From Epiperipatus broadwayi (Eukaryota > Onychophora > Udeonychophora > Euonychophora > Peripatidae), in NCBI GenBank assembly GCA_028023455.1, contig JAQFVV010006256.1, forward strand, positions 744,001 to 808,000: a stretch of 64,000 bases of DNA, given 5' to 3'. The notes beneath the pieces are model-generated. The model was given only the letters and a program-made list of their open reading frames with translations, ran no database searches and was not told where the DNA came from. Position 1 is the first letter of the stretch; every line of letters starts with the position of its first letter. Shown piece after piece: positions 1 through 11,200 of the stretch. The translations under genes were made by a program, and so were the position numbers.

Positions 1-381
1 TTGGCCAATTTTAATTTGTATCCAAATTTGTTTTTGTAATAATTTGGCTTTTCTATTATTCACCATGGTGACTTGTGTGGATTTTAGTGGTAAGATTTTG
101 ATGTTAGGGTTATTTGTCAGAACTTTATGATAGAATGCATCTGACACCACTGATATTTGACTACCAGAATCTAATAATGCTTTAACTGGTATGTCCTCAA
201 ACAACACCTCTATCATGGGGCAACTTTGCAAAGCAAAATCAGGTGCTCTGTCCTCCCATGAATGCATCAAATTAGTGATTTCCCAGCTTTCTATTTTATT
301 TATGTCCCTCATTTTTTTTTGGTTTCTTGAGGTGAGGAACATGACCCCAAGTACCTTTTCAGTTTGGTTTTTGTTGTATTT
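1..381 (-). pseudogene. Ty3-type retrotransposon pol, protease start (partial)
   Basis: An open minus-strand frame runs from the stop at 384-382 to the left edge, so the gene continues outside the window. It encodes a retropepsin-type aspartic protease, which in this family cleaves the Gag-Pol polyprotein inside the particle. The active-site signature is visible: LLDSGSQISVVS, with the DSG triplet at 171-163, preceded by a hydrophobic strand (IEVLFEDIPVKA). The stretch after the catalytic loop is also in frame. It lies downstream of gag in a different frame and overlaps the gag tail at 359-381, as expected for a gag-pro frameshift. Reverse transcriptase and integrase would lie to the left. 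Called a pseudogene because the upstream gag is broken, although this segment has no internal stop. Confidence 0.75.
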
Positions 382-551
382 TCAGTGCATGATTACTGGT
401 TGTAGGTTGAGATTTTTCTGGGCTATTGAGAGGATTCATCTTGTTTTTATTATTTGATGTTTGATTACTCTTATTTGAGTATGTATGAGAAGGGATTAGC
501 TGTAATGACTTCCCTTTCCAATGATTTATGTCATTATTATTCTTTCTTTTT
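359..551 (-). pseudogene. Ty3-type gag, C-terminal tail in a shifted frame
   Basis: After the main gag frame ends at 554-552, a lysine- and asparagine-rich reading frame continues one frame over to a TGA at 361-359. The shift falls at a run of seven A (read on the minus strand), a typical indel site. The tail is polar and basic, as in a nucleocapsid region, but I see no CCHC zinc knuckle, so it is either absent or lost. It overlaps the protease frame by 23 bases. Confidence 0.5.
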
Positions 552-2552
552 TTATAATAAATAGTATTTACTGTGAGTTCTTTTCTCTTTTGTAGTTCTT
601 GATGATATGTTAGTATTATTTAAATCAATACTGTTAAGTAATTCTGTTACTTTTTCTATACTATTGGTATTTGTGCATAACAATGTTTGCTCAATTTTCC
701 AGGGTAAGTTTCTTTTGACAATCCGAACAATATCACCTTCTGTTAAATGATAAGTACTTAATGTTCTAAGTTTGGTAACTTGATGTCAGAAGAATTTAGT
801 TAATGTTTCCCCTGGAGAAGGCCTATATTTCTCTTGAAATAGTTGATAAAGTAATGTTTCTTGTTTATCCCTACTCCAAAAATTTTTAATCAACATAATT
901 TGGTAATCATTAAATGTGGATGGAGTTTTGAATAATGACTCCCACCATAGGAGTGCATCCCCCTGTAAATGACTATAAGCAATAATCAGTTTTTCTCCCT
1001 CAGTCAAATTCTTATTTACTGAAAAATATAAATTGAGACTCTTAAGGTGTTCTATGGGTGCTTCACTTGGTAATCCCTTAAAAACCTTGAGTCGCACAAA
1101 TTGATTAATGGTATTCATTTGTGTTGTATGATTATATGGTTTATTTAGCACTGTAGAATCTATATGTGGTGTTAGCATAGGTAAATCTGAATTACTTTGA
1201 TTTATGTTAGGATTAACTTCATCAAAATTATCATGAATAAAATATTCTTCATTTTCTTGCATCATTTGATGTGGAAAGATAGATTCCAATAGGGATTTTC
1301 TTGCATCATTAAGATCTCGGGTAAATGTATCTGAATTATTTTCTACATTTCTCTTATCTTTATCATCTTGTATATTTGGGCTATGTTCACTTAATTGCCT
1401 TTCTATATTTTGTGAATTTTTATCTAATTGAGATTCAACATGGATAAAATTTTGGGTAGTGGTTTTATTCAAGTGATGTATTTGATTCTGTGTTCCACTT
1501 GTGTCCTTTATAATTATTTCTAAAGCCTTTTTAGTTATAATTATATCTGCTTCATTTAAAGCCACTTTATCTCTTAGCTGCCTTAAATCTTGTTTTATGG
1601 TTTCACTAATTTCCATCCTTGTTTCTATTTCACCACTCTGTCTTGTATTAAACTGATTTACTTTCACATAAATATCTTGAAATTCTTCTTGAATCTTTTC
1701 ATGGTACTTTTCTTGGTTTGTTTGGATTTCATTTTTAAATGTTTCCTGGCTCTGGTGTATCTCTTGATATTTGATTTCTAATTGACTAGTTACACTACAA
1801 CTAAATTCTTTAAAACGTTGTTGACATTGTAAGTTTCCTTCATTCATCTCTTTTCTCACTTCATTTACTGTTTGTTTCATTTCAACATTATCTTTTTGAA
1901 CATTATTTAAATCTAATGATAATTGTTTCATTTCTTCAAACAATTTATTTTCAACATCTTTGATTTCTACTTGCATCTTTTCCTTAACATCATCAATATC
2001 TTTCTTTAACTCTTCTTTTATAGAAATTATGTCTTCTTTTAATTTCCCTTCCATATTATCCATATCAACTTTAGTTACCATATTATCATTCATTCTAGCC
2101 ATTTCTCCCTTCATATCAGCATTCATTTTATTTATATCAGCATTTATATTATTCATATCAGCTTTGGTTACCATCTCAGCTTTTATTTTATTTATATCAG
2201 CTTTTATATCATTCATTTCTCCCTTCATATCAGCATTCATTTTATCCATCTTTGCTTCCATGCTAACTTGTAGATGCATTATCATTTGAACCAATTGAGC
2301 TATATGCTTATCACTTTCTTGTACTGTTATAGCTTCAGTTTCTTTTTGTGTTTGAGGTAATATTTGATCTGTCATGTGAACTTGTGAAGGATGTTCATCT
2401 TCTGCTACAGACCCTTCAGACATTAGGACTTGTAAAGATCCTTGTTCATTACTAACTGAAGTAATTTCTATTTCATTATCTTTATTACTTAAAGATTCTT
2501 CAAAACTTTTTACTTCCATTATTATTAGCTTTTTCCCACTTCTAGTTATCAT
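552..2552 (-). pseudogene. Ty3-type retrotransposon gag with one internal stop
   Basis: Structural polyprotein of an LTR retrotransposon. The ATG at 2552 opens 588 codons to a TGA at 788-786, and the frame then continues for 77 more codons to 552. Residues ~85-330 are a long charged coiled coil with internally repeated segments (MNADMKGEM occurs twice, with ADINK-type repeats between). Residues ~482-588 match the retrotransposon capsid domain: FKGLPSEAP, then SHLQGDALLWW, then FNDYQ. Homology to the second gag copy (48570-49348) continues past the TGA (QVTKLRTL here, QVAKLRAL there), so the stop is a nonsense mutation inside the gene rather than its end. A primer-binding site 358 bases upstream supports the orientation. 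Confidence 0.8.
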
Positions 2553-2909
2553 TAACGAAAAAAATTTCTAATGTTATATATATATAAGTTACTTTCTTTT
2601 CAAAGTTATAATTTAATATATGCCATAAGATTTCATGCTGTGTTTATGACCTTAAATGTAATTCTATTTTTCCTACTTTTATAAGATGTTGTTATAATAT
2701 ATATTTTAATGCCCAAATTATAATTGTATTTATTTATTTATTTATTTTAAAGTGACTGATTTATCTGTTTACTACGGTTTATTTTATTTCAAGGTCTCTA
2801 TTATTTATTATTCAGTGTTTTTACCAATTCACAACATACTCATATAATTTTTTTTTTTTTAAAACTATGGATTTAACTAATGGAAAACTACTGTTTCATG
2901 CCTTAAGTA
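2553..2909 (-). other. Ty3 leader between primer-binding site and gag
   Basis: Non-coding AT-rich leader of the minus-strand element. It contains a short ATTT tandem run near 2718-2744 and poly-A/T tracts. No open frame of note. Confidence 0.5.
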
Positions 2910-2918
2910 TGGGCGCCA
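2910..2918 (-). promoter_or_regulatory. Primer-binding site, tRNA-Lys type
   Basis: Read on the minus strand, TGGCGCCCA directly follows a CA dinucleotide that would end the LTR. TGGCGCCCA is the start of the primer-binding site complementary to the 3' end of animal tRNA-Lys. The match stops after nine bases. Its place between a plausible LTR end and gag is what makes it credible. Confidence 0.6.
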
Positions 2919-3140
2919 TGTATAACGGGACGATCCTTTTCAGGACTCGAGGAAGTCGCATCTACCTATAGTCGGACTTTGAGTCTTCTTATAGAATGCC
3001 ATGGATGATGTGATTTAAAATATAATCCAATCCACTCCTCTATTAATAACCTCGTTACTCTCGGAATTCGAGCTCAGAGTAGAAATCGCAATTGACTCTC
3101 TTCAGGCATTTCCACAAATATCCCATAGTAATGATAAATT
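2919..3140 (-). repeat. 3' end of the 5' LTR of the left Ty3 element
   Basis: The LTR ends (minus strand) with GTTATACA directly before the primer-binding site. The last ~200 bp are distinctly less AT-rich and contain several CpG dinucleotides, unlike the flanks. The start of the LTR cannot be located without the 3' LTR, which lies outside the window, so the right boundary is arbitrary. Confidence 0.45.
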
Positions 3141-5750
3141 TAGTATAAGCTATATATAACTTTTTTATAAATATTAAATCACTAAGTTGATTCAATATAT
3201 ATATGCATGAGTATGTATATTTATAATTATTGGTTTTATAAAATGACTAAATAAAATAAACAAACGAGACCTGTTTAATTTTAAAATCAAGTTTAACACA
3301 TTTTAATCCGTAATAGAAACAAAAATATTATCACATAAATAATAAAAATATTAAAATTTAGAATTATAATCTGTGCTTATATATATACAATAATAAACTA
3401 TTTAACATTCAGAAAAAACATAATGTAATTATTTACATATATATAATTTAAAATCATGTGTACAATAAATAATACCACCATACATTATAAATCTACGTAT
3501 TGTGTCATTAAAATGATTCAGTGTGTGTTATATGTCTATATAAGATAACATCCATTCACACTAGATTAATAATAGAATGTATTCTGATATTAATTATGTT
3601 ATTGTTTAAAAAGAAATTATGATAATTGTCAGGTAAGATTCAATTTGGAATATAATAAAACTTACTTCCAAATTGAAATAATTTAAAAACTTTTACCTTA
3701 GTCAGCCATCACTTTCACCAGAGCATATATCAAAATATCAACATCTAAATTTTATTAAATAAATAAAAATAAAACGTTCATCTTATCAGTTCTCCAATTT
3801 AATATACGAAGTAATTTTTCCACGTAAATATAATTATCCCCAAAGGAAATAAAGTTTAAGAGTTATTAAAGTGCACAACGAAGTATTCCAAGATGCGAAA
3901 GAATAATGGTTTCATATTCCTCCTTAGACGAAATAAAATGACGATGAATGTTGAAAGGTAAAGTTCCTTGATCATCCTTCGAAGAGGTAATCCAAATATT
4001 CATTCTTTTAAATATTTGCATAGTAAAATATTTAAAATCTTCTTCAATATAATACTCCATTATTAAGGCAACTTTTTTAGTGGAAATTATGATGATTATA
4101 CTTTAGGCATTAAGTAGGAATAAATTTACATGTTCAGGTTTAAAACATCAGCAGAAATCCTTGGCATAAATTGTCTAGCCAAAGAACATCTTTATAAATT
4201 TTTGTCTTCTTAAACATATATTTTGAAAACTCATTTCGAAGACGTTGATAACTCTTATAACCTTGTCAATTTCAATGATTATTTTTTTATAGTTCTTTAT
4301 AATATTAAAAGTAAGTAAATTAATTACTTGAAGACAGTTTTAAAATAGTGAATCTTCTTTTTTTCTTAAATGTGTTCTAAATTTGAACACATTTAAATTT
4401 ACAGACGTAGTTATTGCCTTGATAACTAAATAGAAGATTATTGTTATAACAATATTAGTTCGTTTTTATACTGGATTAATTTCTGCAAGCATATCACATA
4501 ATCATGCTCATGCTCTCTATTGTTTAAAATATACAATTTGTAATGAACTCCAAACGTTTATTTCCTTTGTTTCAACTGATAAAATGCAATGATGACTTAC
4601 GGCTTTGTCAATGTCAAGTTTTGGTTAATAAAAAAATACTATTAGTTAGAAACATTTATTTATGTGTGTGTATAAACAAATTAGAATAATTCATTTTTAG
4701 AATTATTCTTTTAATATTAATTAGTTTATGTATATAACTGATATATGAAAAGCTTAAGATAGGTGTATGTTATTTATATCTGTTGATTCGATATAGGCAC
4801 AGTTAAATTCACAAAGAAACAAATTGTTTTAGATGAGGCTCATATGGTACTCTCACAATATATATATATAGTAATACAATATTTTTAATAGATGTTTAGA
4901 TAGGAATCTTGAATGTGTGGAGTTATCCATTTAAATCAACTTAATTAGAAAGCACTTAACCTAGAACAGCTGCTCCAGGCCAAGAGTCACATTACGATTT
5001 CCATATATATATTATGTCAGGCATACTTCGTATGGCCATGCATAATATATTTAGTAAGAGAATGGCCTAAAATACGTAATAAAGCCATTAAAGAGGGTGT
5101 GTATACCATCTATATAAACAAAATTAAGTCATGTTCTAAAATAGGTGGGAGGGATCTATGGATATATCATATACTCGCACACACAAGAAAAGCCAATAGT
5201 TAAGGCTTATAATTTATAATTTGATGTGTTAGCATATCTTATAATAAATTTTTATTATTATTTTGTTCTTTTTTTTTTTTAAGAAATGCAAAGATCTTTA
5301 TGTGTAATTTGTATGTATATTTTTTTTTTGTGAAGAGTTTGTAAAAAGAAAAAAAATGGAAATGACTGAATGTTCCAACAAATACGTAATTTTTAAAATC
5401 AAAAGTTTTATTAGTTATTTTTCTCTACAAAGGCATTTAAGCAGGAGGGAAAGTCATTGTTCTAAATTTAAGAAAAGCCTAAAAGCATTTATGTTTTTAG
5501 TAGATAAGTAATTTTGTTTCTTTTTTAAATATTCAAGTTAATGCAGGGGAAGAAAAATATTTAGTGATTATCAGAAAATATATTGTATCATAAATTTTTT
5601 TCTTTTTTTTGTGTTGAATCAGATAGTGGTCAGAGTAGATAAATTTAATTAAAAATAAAGATTCTTGAGATTGATTAGGGATTACATAGGAATGTTTCGT
5701 TCATTTTATGGATCCATTAACAAAAGTCAAAATTAGCTAATTAAATGTTT
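3141..5750. other. AT-rich DNA, no gene seen
   Basis: Long A/T runs and short random open frames only. No recognised protein motif, tRNA or repeat boundary. Part may belong to the LTR ending at 2919. Confidence 0.6.
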
Positions 5751-5788
5751 TTCAGAGGGGTACCGGGACTGGGATTGTAATGAGTGGT

Positions 5789-5796
5789 TATATAAG
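5789..5796 (+). promoter_or_regulatory. Candidate TATA box of the LTR-like block
   Basis: TATATAAG in a GC-richer context. A transcript would start near the TCAATCAC-rich stretch that follows. Inference from sequence only. Confidence 0.35.
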
Positions 5797-6300
5797 CTAT
5801 ACATCAGTGTTTGGGGGACTCGGACACTCAATCAATCACTTTCGCTAACTCACTCTCTAAGTCAATCACTCACTCACTGAATCAGTCAATCATTCACTCA
5901 CTCATATTAACTTATTGGATTTATCTTAGCCTGTCTGGTTAAACTTAGAGTTGGAGCAGAACATACAGAGACAGATAGTCAGTCATTCAAATTCTAAATA
6001 TTTCTTTTATATCAAGCTGACACAGCAAGCTTCAAGAAGAGTTTCAACTAGCCAATTATTATTAGTGCGGTAAAGAACTGTGTTGCTGGAAGGTGCTGGT
6101 ATTTGAAAACCTAAAGTAAAAGAGAACTTACCAGTACTGTAAAAACCAAAAAGAAAACACGCCTATTAGTGGATAATCATCGACCAAAAAGGAAATTTAT
6201 GATTAAACCTGAAACACAAGTTTACTCTTGTCCGTGAAATGGTCATAGGGTAGTAACCACCAGTCAGTGTGCCCACCCAGCTCTGCTCCTACTATCAGAT

Positions 6301-6711
6301 GTGTCTCCTAGATCCAGCCATTAAATGATCATGAAAGCTGCTGAATAATGCTGTCAGAAATGTCTCCTAGATCCAGCCATCAAATGATCATGAAAGCTGC
6401 TGAATAATGCCATCAGAAGTGTCTCCTAGATCCAGCCCATCAAATGATCATGAAAGCTGCTGAATAATGTTATCAGAAGTGTCTCCTAGATCCAGCCATC
6501 AAATGACCATGAAAGCTGCTGAATAATGCCGTCAGAAGAGTCTCCTAGATCCAGCCATCAAATGACCATAAAAGCTGCTGAATAATGCCATCAGAAGAGT
6601 CTCCTAGATCCAGCCATCAAATGACCATGAAAACTGCTGAATAATGCCGTCAGAAGTGTCTCCTAGATCCAGCCTTCAAGTGATTATGAAAGTTGCTGAA
6701 TAGTGCCATGT
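6301..6711 (+). repeat. Tandem array, ~59-bp unit, seven copies
   Basis: Units begin GTGTCTCCTAGATCCAGCC and contain ATGAAAGCTGCTGAATAATG. Copies start near 6301, 6360, 6420, 6479, 6538, 6598 and 6657. They differ by scattered substitutions, the last one most (TTCAAGTGATTATG). GC content is well above the surroundings. The period is not a multiple of three and stops interrupt it, so it does not look coding. It sits inside the LTR-like block. Confidence 0.9.
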
Positions 6712-7035
6712 TCAAGAGAAGTCCTCACTGCCCTGGATGAACAGATGAATAGCCTACTCAGAGCCCAGAGTAAAGACTTTATATGGTTCACTCTATTTTA
6801 TTAATTTCATATATATTATCGTGTTATATATCTTTCATTTATGTATTTCTTTGCGTAAAATATCAATCTTATTTAATGTACTATTTAGTATAATATATGT
6901 GTATGAGGCTATGATTCTGAGACCACTCTCTCGCACTATTTGATTCCTTTCTTTTTATGTTTTAACATTATATTTCTTTATAAACCTTAATAATGGTCAA
7001 ACATAAATTTGTCCATAATGTTGTTTTCAATACTT

Positions 7036-7096
7036 AATAATAGTTCAACACAACTGAAATATAGTTGTTTTATTTCAATTGTGTTGAACTATTATT
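7036..7096. other. Near-perfect 26-bp hairpin
   Basis: AATAATAGTTCAACACAA at 7036 pairs with TTGTGTTGAACTATTATT ending at 7096. The 26-bp stem has a single C/T difference and a 9-nt loop. The 61-nt size is in the range of a small-RNA precursor but could equally be a remnant of a tiny inverted-repeat transposon. Confidence 0.6.
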
Positions 7097-8112
7097 ATAT
7101 ATTTCTTTATAAAAATAACCATTATATTATCTTTTTTCTCTCTCTACATTGGGGTTTATTGTATTTATCTTTGTAATTGGTGAAGGGATACGAGTTCAAT
7201 AAATATTTGTTTAATAATTATAGAATTGCCTTACTGCTTACATATTTTATTCGTATATCTTTCTCTAAAATAATAAAATAATTACACGAGATTTGCGATT
7301 CCTATTTCTTCACCTGGGATAAAGAGAATGCTGAGCTAGCATATGGGATACCAACTTATCGGGATTTAAATCTTTAGTCATTAGGGTATTTATTTCTACT
7401 AGATTTTTTGTATGTTTGACTATATTTAATATAATATTTGGCATTGCATATCCTTTCAGGAGGGGGAATTATTTTCTTTCTGGGAGTGGCACGAGGGTTG
7501 TAATTAAAGTAATCCTTCATAGGTATGTAAGAGCCAATACTTTAATAACTGTTCTTATGACTACATCAAGGTGATCGTAAAAAGATTTAAAATTGCTTCT
7601 TACCTTGGAGTGTCGCCATATTTCTTTTCATGTTCAATATATGCGCATGCTCATCTTAACAGGGTTTAGATTAACTGGTATAATATATATATGCCATAAA
7701 TTCTTTATCATGTAAACATGTATCATTTTTCTTATTTATTGTTTCTTTTGATTCCACATCAGCACTATAGAAATCCATGTTATTTATTTCATAGAACTAT
7801 CAATTTTTGAATTAACATTTTTTTCACATCCTTCCTTGACAAATCATAGTTTGATGGATAGTTTTTTCCTTTTAAAATTGAAATGACATTTTTATTTTAT
7901 AAAAAAAAATATCAACATAATTTTAGAAATAACTAGTGTTCTTTTTTTAAATTAGAAATAAATGAGTTTGCCTCCAACCATTTCTTATTTTGCTATTTGT
8001 TCTTGCAATATCTATATCTAGACAGATATATAAGGGCCCGGTCGGTAACTTCAACTGGGTCAAAATGATTGATAAGTTTGAGTGTTCGTTATCGCACTAT
8101 ATGTATTGTAAC

Positions 8113-8700
8113 GGGCACACATGCCATTACATTATTTTTTTAAAAAAATTAGACATTATAAATAAAAGTTCACAGATAAAAACTTTTTTTTTTTTAATTA
8201 AAAGTCATCTAAACTTTATATATATAAAATCACACAGATAAAAAATTATTAAAAGAAAACTTTCTTAAAGAAAAAAAAAGTATTTTAAAACTAAATTTTC
8301 AGAAAAAAACAAAGATTTAAAGATAAAAATTTATCTTTAAGAATGTATATAATTTAATTAATGGTATTGTGTAAAATGGAAATGATTATGTTCAATTAGT
8401 TAAAAGTAAACTAGCCCTTGGGCATCTCAAAATGTATAATTACAGATCAGATAGGAAAGAAAAAAACAATAGGAACAGAATAGCCAATAAAAGAAATCCC
8501 TCAGGAAATGGACCTCAATGAAAGGATCATCATCATCATGATGTCATGTCCACTTGATCCGAAAGAAAAAGTTTGGAAATAAATTAAAAAAATAGAGATG
8601 TGATAGAGAGAGGTGCGATATGTGTTAAGTCAGGGAGAGTTGAATGAGAAGGGATTGAAAGACGCACTTTCAATTCCTTCAGTTTTTCTAAAAAAAAAAA
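8113..8700 (+). repeat. Dispersed repeat R1, copy A (interrupted)
   Basis: Homologous to 10819-11200. It begins GGGCACACA and ends with a hairpin (GGATTGAAAG / CTTTCAATTCC), then CAGTTTTTCTAAAA and an A-run. About 200 bp at 8400-8597 is absent from copy B, so it is an insertion here or a deletion there; that stretch contains a short ATC run (TCATCATCATCATGATG). No coding capacity. Confidence 0.75.
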
Positions 8701-9221
8701 AATGACATCGTTTTCACATATTGCGGATGACAGGCTATCATGAACTGGAAATAAAATACCAGCTAAAGTAAAGGACCTCTGGATGAATCAATAAAATGGC
8801 CAACAGCATATCGGTCTCCCCAGGACATCGAGACAATTAACACTGGATCCCAAATGGCAAGCAACTGTTAAAGATGAACTTTTTAAAACCGTAAGAATTA
8901 TATATATAACTAACGGACATTAATTCTAAAACTTTCCAGTATTTGAAAACAATAAGAACTCTAAATTCTAAACTTTTCAATATTTAAACAGAAGTACAAT
9001 TTCCTATCTGACTAAATTATTTTTATTGAATGTATTATTTTTTAAAGTCATTTCCATTAATTTATTTTTTCCGTTCTTTTAAGTTTTTATTATGATTTTT
9101 TTTTTCTGTTAGGCTAAACTTTCAATTAAATCATGTTAAATTTAAGTCAGGCATGAATGGCTGCATAGATTCGTAAAGTTATGTTGGTTTAAGGGAGGCT
9201 AAATCTTACATTATTTGTTTC

Positions 9222-9635
9222 ATGGGTCAATGGATTGGATGTATTGGTGTAATTAGTAAATGTAGTATGAAGATCTGCTATATGCAGGTCACATTATATG
9301 CTGCACTTAGGCAAAATAAGTCACATTCCGTACTGACCACAGGAAGCAGACGGTATTCCCTGCTCCTTGGATCACCCCTTTGGCCTATGGAATGGGATAG
9401 TAAGACAGCAAAAAAGACTGCAAACCCTTCCTATGGAGTTTTGTTTTTATTGTTATTCTCTCCAGACAGATGTAACATTCCTGTACTGCACAAGAGACAA
9501 TTTCTTCTCTATAACCATGCTGTTCAGATGTGCATTCCTGACAGTATGGTATTGTGCTGTCGTATTCATGTTGCATTGAATACATTGATATATCAGATAA
9601 ATTGGCATTGGTTTGACTGCGAACTTTTGGCCTAA
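9222..9635 (+). other. Unassigned 137-codon open frame in a GC-richer patch
   Basis: About 450 bp (9180-9640) are noticeably less AT-rich than the neighbours and carry open frames in several registers on both strands. The longest is 137 codons, with no motif, signal peptide or domain I recognise. Overlapping frames on both strands suggest the openness reflects composition rather than coding. A decayed repeat is an alternative. Confidence 0.2.
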
Positions 9636-10110
9636 GGTTAAATCAGGAAGAGAATATTTTCTTTTTAAATGCAATCTATGTAGTCTATTCATACTTGACA
9701 CTCAAATAAAATATTAATAAATTCATCTTTGTGAACTTCTAAAATAAAGGTTAAATTGTAACTTAAAATCTAAAGTAAAGTTATGTTTTATAAAAAATTA
9801 AAGTTATAGTAAAATAATAATTCTAAATTTTATATATGTTTAATAAATATTTGTGTGTTATTACTGGCAGTGGCTTCTTTTATTTTTTAATATTGAAAAT
9901 ATATTTTAATAAGAATTTATATTTTATAAATTTCTGTGTCTCACTGAGCATGGGCTGACGGTTGTAAAAAATATATATATGTAAAAATTAGATCTTAACA
10001 GTACTTATCTGTCTACTATATAAATTTTCCAGGTTCAAATAGCCTGGTGGTGTCCTGTATAGCAGATATGGTAAGACTGCAATTTCCCATATCACCCCGA
10101 CCATTAAAAT

Positions 10111-10128
10111 TGGTGCCCAACATGGAGG
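10111..10128 (+). other. Sequence resembling a tRNA-Lys primer-binding site
   Basis: TGGTGCCCAACATGGAGG matches the tRNA-Lys-type primer-binding site at 14 of 18 positions. Three of the four differences are C-to-T or G-to-A. No LTR end or gag is seen beside it, so it may be a relic or chance. Confidence 0.3.
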
Positions 10129-10818
10129 ATGTTTAATAAACCAGGAGTACCCTGAGTAAATTTTTTTTTCAAAATAAAATGTTTTTATCTAATTACATAA
10201 AGCCATATACTTTAAATCTTATACAAGCACTGCCAGAAAGAAATAGCACATATATTAAACACAAGAAAGAAAATATATTAATAATTTTAAATTGTAATTT
10301 GATAATTTTTTTAAAAAAGAAAAAGTTAAAAGGTTGCAATTAATATAAGTTTTTTTATTATTAATATATATTATGCTTTAATATGCATAGGTGTGAACAG
10401 CCACGTAAGTTTATGATTGTAAATGTGACACCTTATGATAAATGTCTTTGGGAATCTACCTTAGTGTAACCCTATTTAAGCATTTCAATTAATCATAAAT
10501 AAGTTGGTGGTATATATAATTGTGCTGCAAATATACATGTAAAACTCATTCTTTTTAAAACATATTTACTTCAATGCAACCTCCTTAAATAAATAATTTG
10601 CTTGTCATGCCGTGTGTTAAAAATGAAATGTAGAGAAAATGGAACTCTTGGGGGGGGTGTAAACGCAGATGATTCATAGGAAAACGATACATTTTTTTTA
10701 TATAGTCTCTTTTTGTAAAATTAATAACCGAATGTCTTTGTAAATTTTCGTTAATCGTGTACCATAATTACTAGCCCTAAGTAAAAAATTTTTTTGTTTA
10801 TTTTTTTAAAGCAAGTAT

Positions 10819-11200
10819 GGGCACACACACTGTTACATTATTTTTTTAAAAAATTAGACATTAAAAATAAAAGTTCGCAAATAAAAACTTTTTTTTTAAA
10901 TTAAAAATTGAAAATTAAAAATCATCTAAACTTTATATATATAAAATCGCACAGATGAAAAATTATTAAAAAAAAACTTCATTAAAGAAAAAAAAAGTAC
11001 TTTAAAACTAAATTTTCAGAAAAAAACTTATCTTTAAGAATGTATATAATTTAATTAATGCTATTGTGTAAAATGGAAATGATTAATTTCAATTACTTAT
11101 GTGATAGAGAGAGGTGTGATATGTGTTAAGTCAGGGAGAGTTGAAGGAGAAGGGATTGAAAGATATACTTTCAATTCCTTCAGTTTTTCTAAAAAAAAAA
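10819..11200 (+). repeat. Dispersed repeat R1, copy B (contiguous)
   Basis: Second copy of the repeat at 8113-8700, without the ~200-bp interruption. It has the same start (GGGCACACA), TATATATAAAATC core, terminal hairpin (ATTGAAAG / CTTTCAAT) and A-run. The flanks of the two copies differ, so this is two insertions of one family. Confidence 0.75.

Larger units (their letters stand above)
5751..7510 (+). repeat. LTR-like non-coding repeat block, copy 1
   Basis: A promoter-like start (TATATAAG at 5789-5796) is followed by a TCAC/TCAA-rich stretch, a 59-bp tandem array, and a 3' part (about 7180-7495) that is homologous to 35200-35505. Shared landmarks in order are the ACTTATCGGG / CTTTATCGGG segment, a CATATCCTT / TATATCCTT segment, and GGGAGTGGCAC near the end. 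No long open frame. The TATA motif, recurrence and lack of coding capacity suggest an LTR or a non-autonomous LTR element, but I found no target-site duplication or matching second LTR. Confidence 0.5.

Noticed and set aside
1590-2289. Plus-strand open frames opposite gag (63 and 109 codons)
   Set aside because: Antisense of the gag coiled coil; Phe/Ile/Ser-rich translations reflect complement of Lys/Asn/Asp codons.
3866-4060. 64-codon minus-strand open frame
   Set aside because: Short, isolated, no motif; length is expected by chance.
6301-6711. CRISPR array
   Set aside because: Units are directly adjacent with no unique spacers, and the context is an animal transposon.
8113-8700. Helitron
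   Set aside because: Hairpin and CTAA are suggestive, but the copies start GGGCACACA rather than TC and the downstream base is A rather than T.
8113-11200. R1 copies as the two LTRs of one element
   Set aside because: No primer-binding site after copy A, no coding sequence between them, no TG/CA ends.
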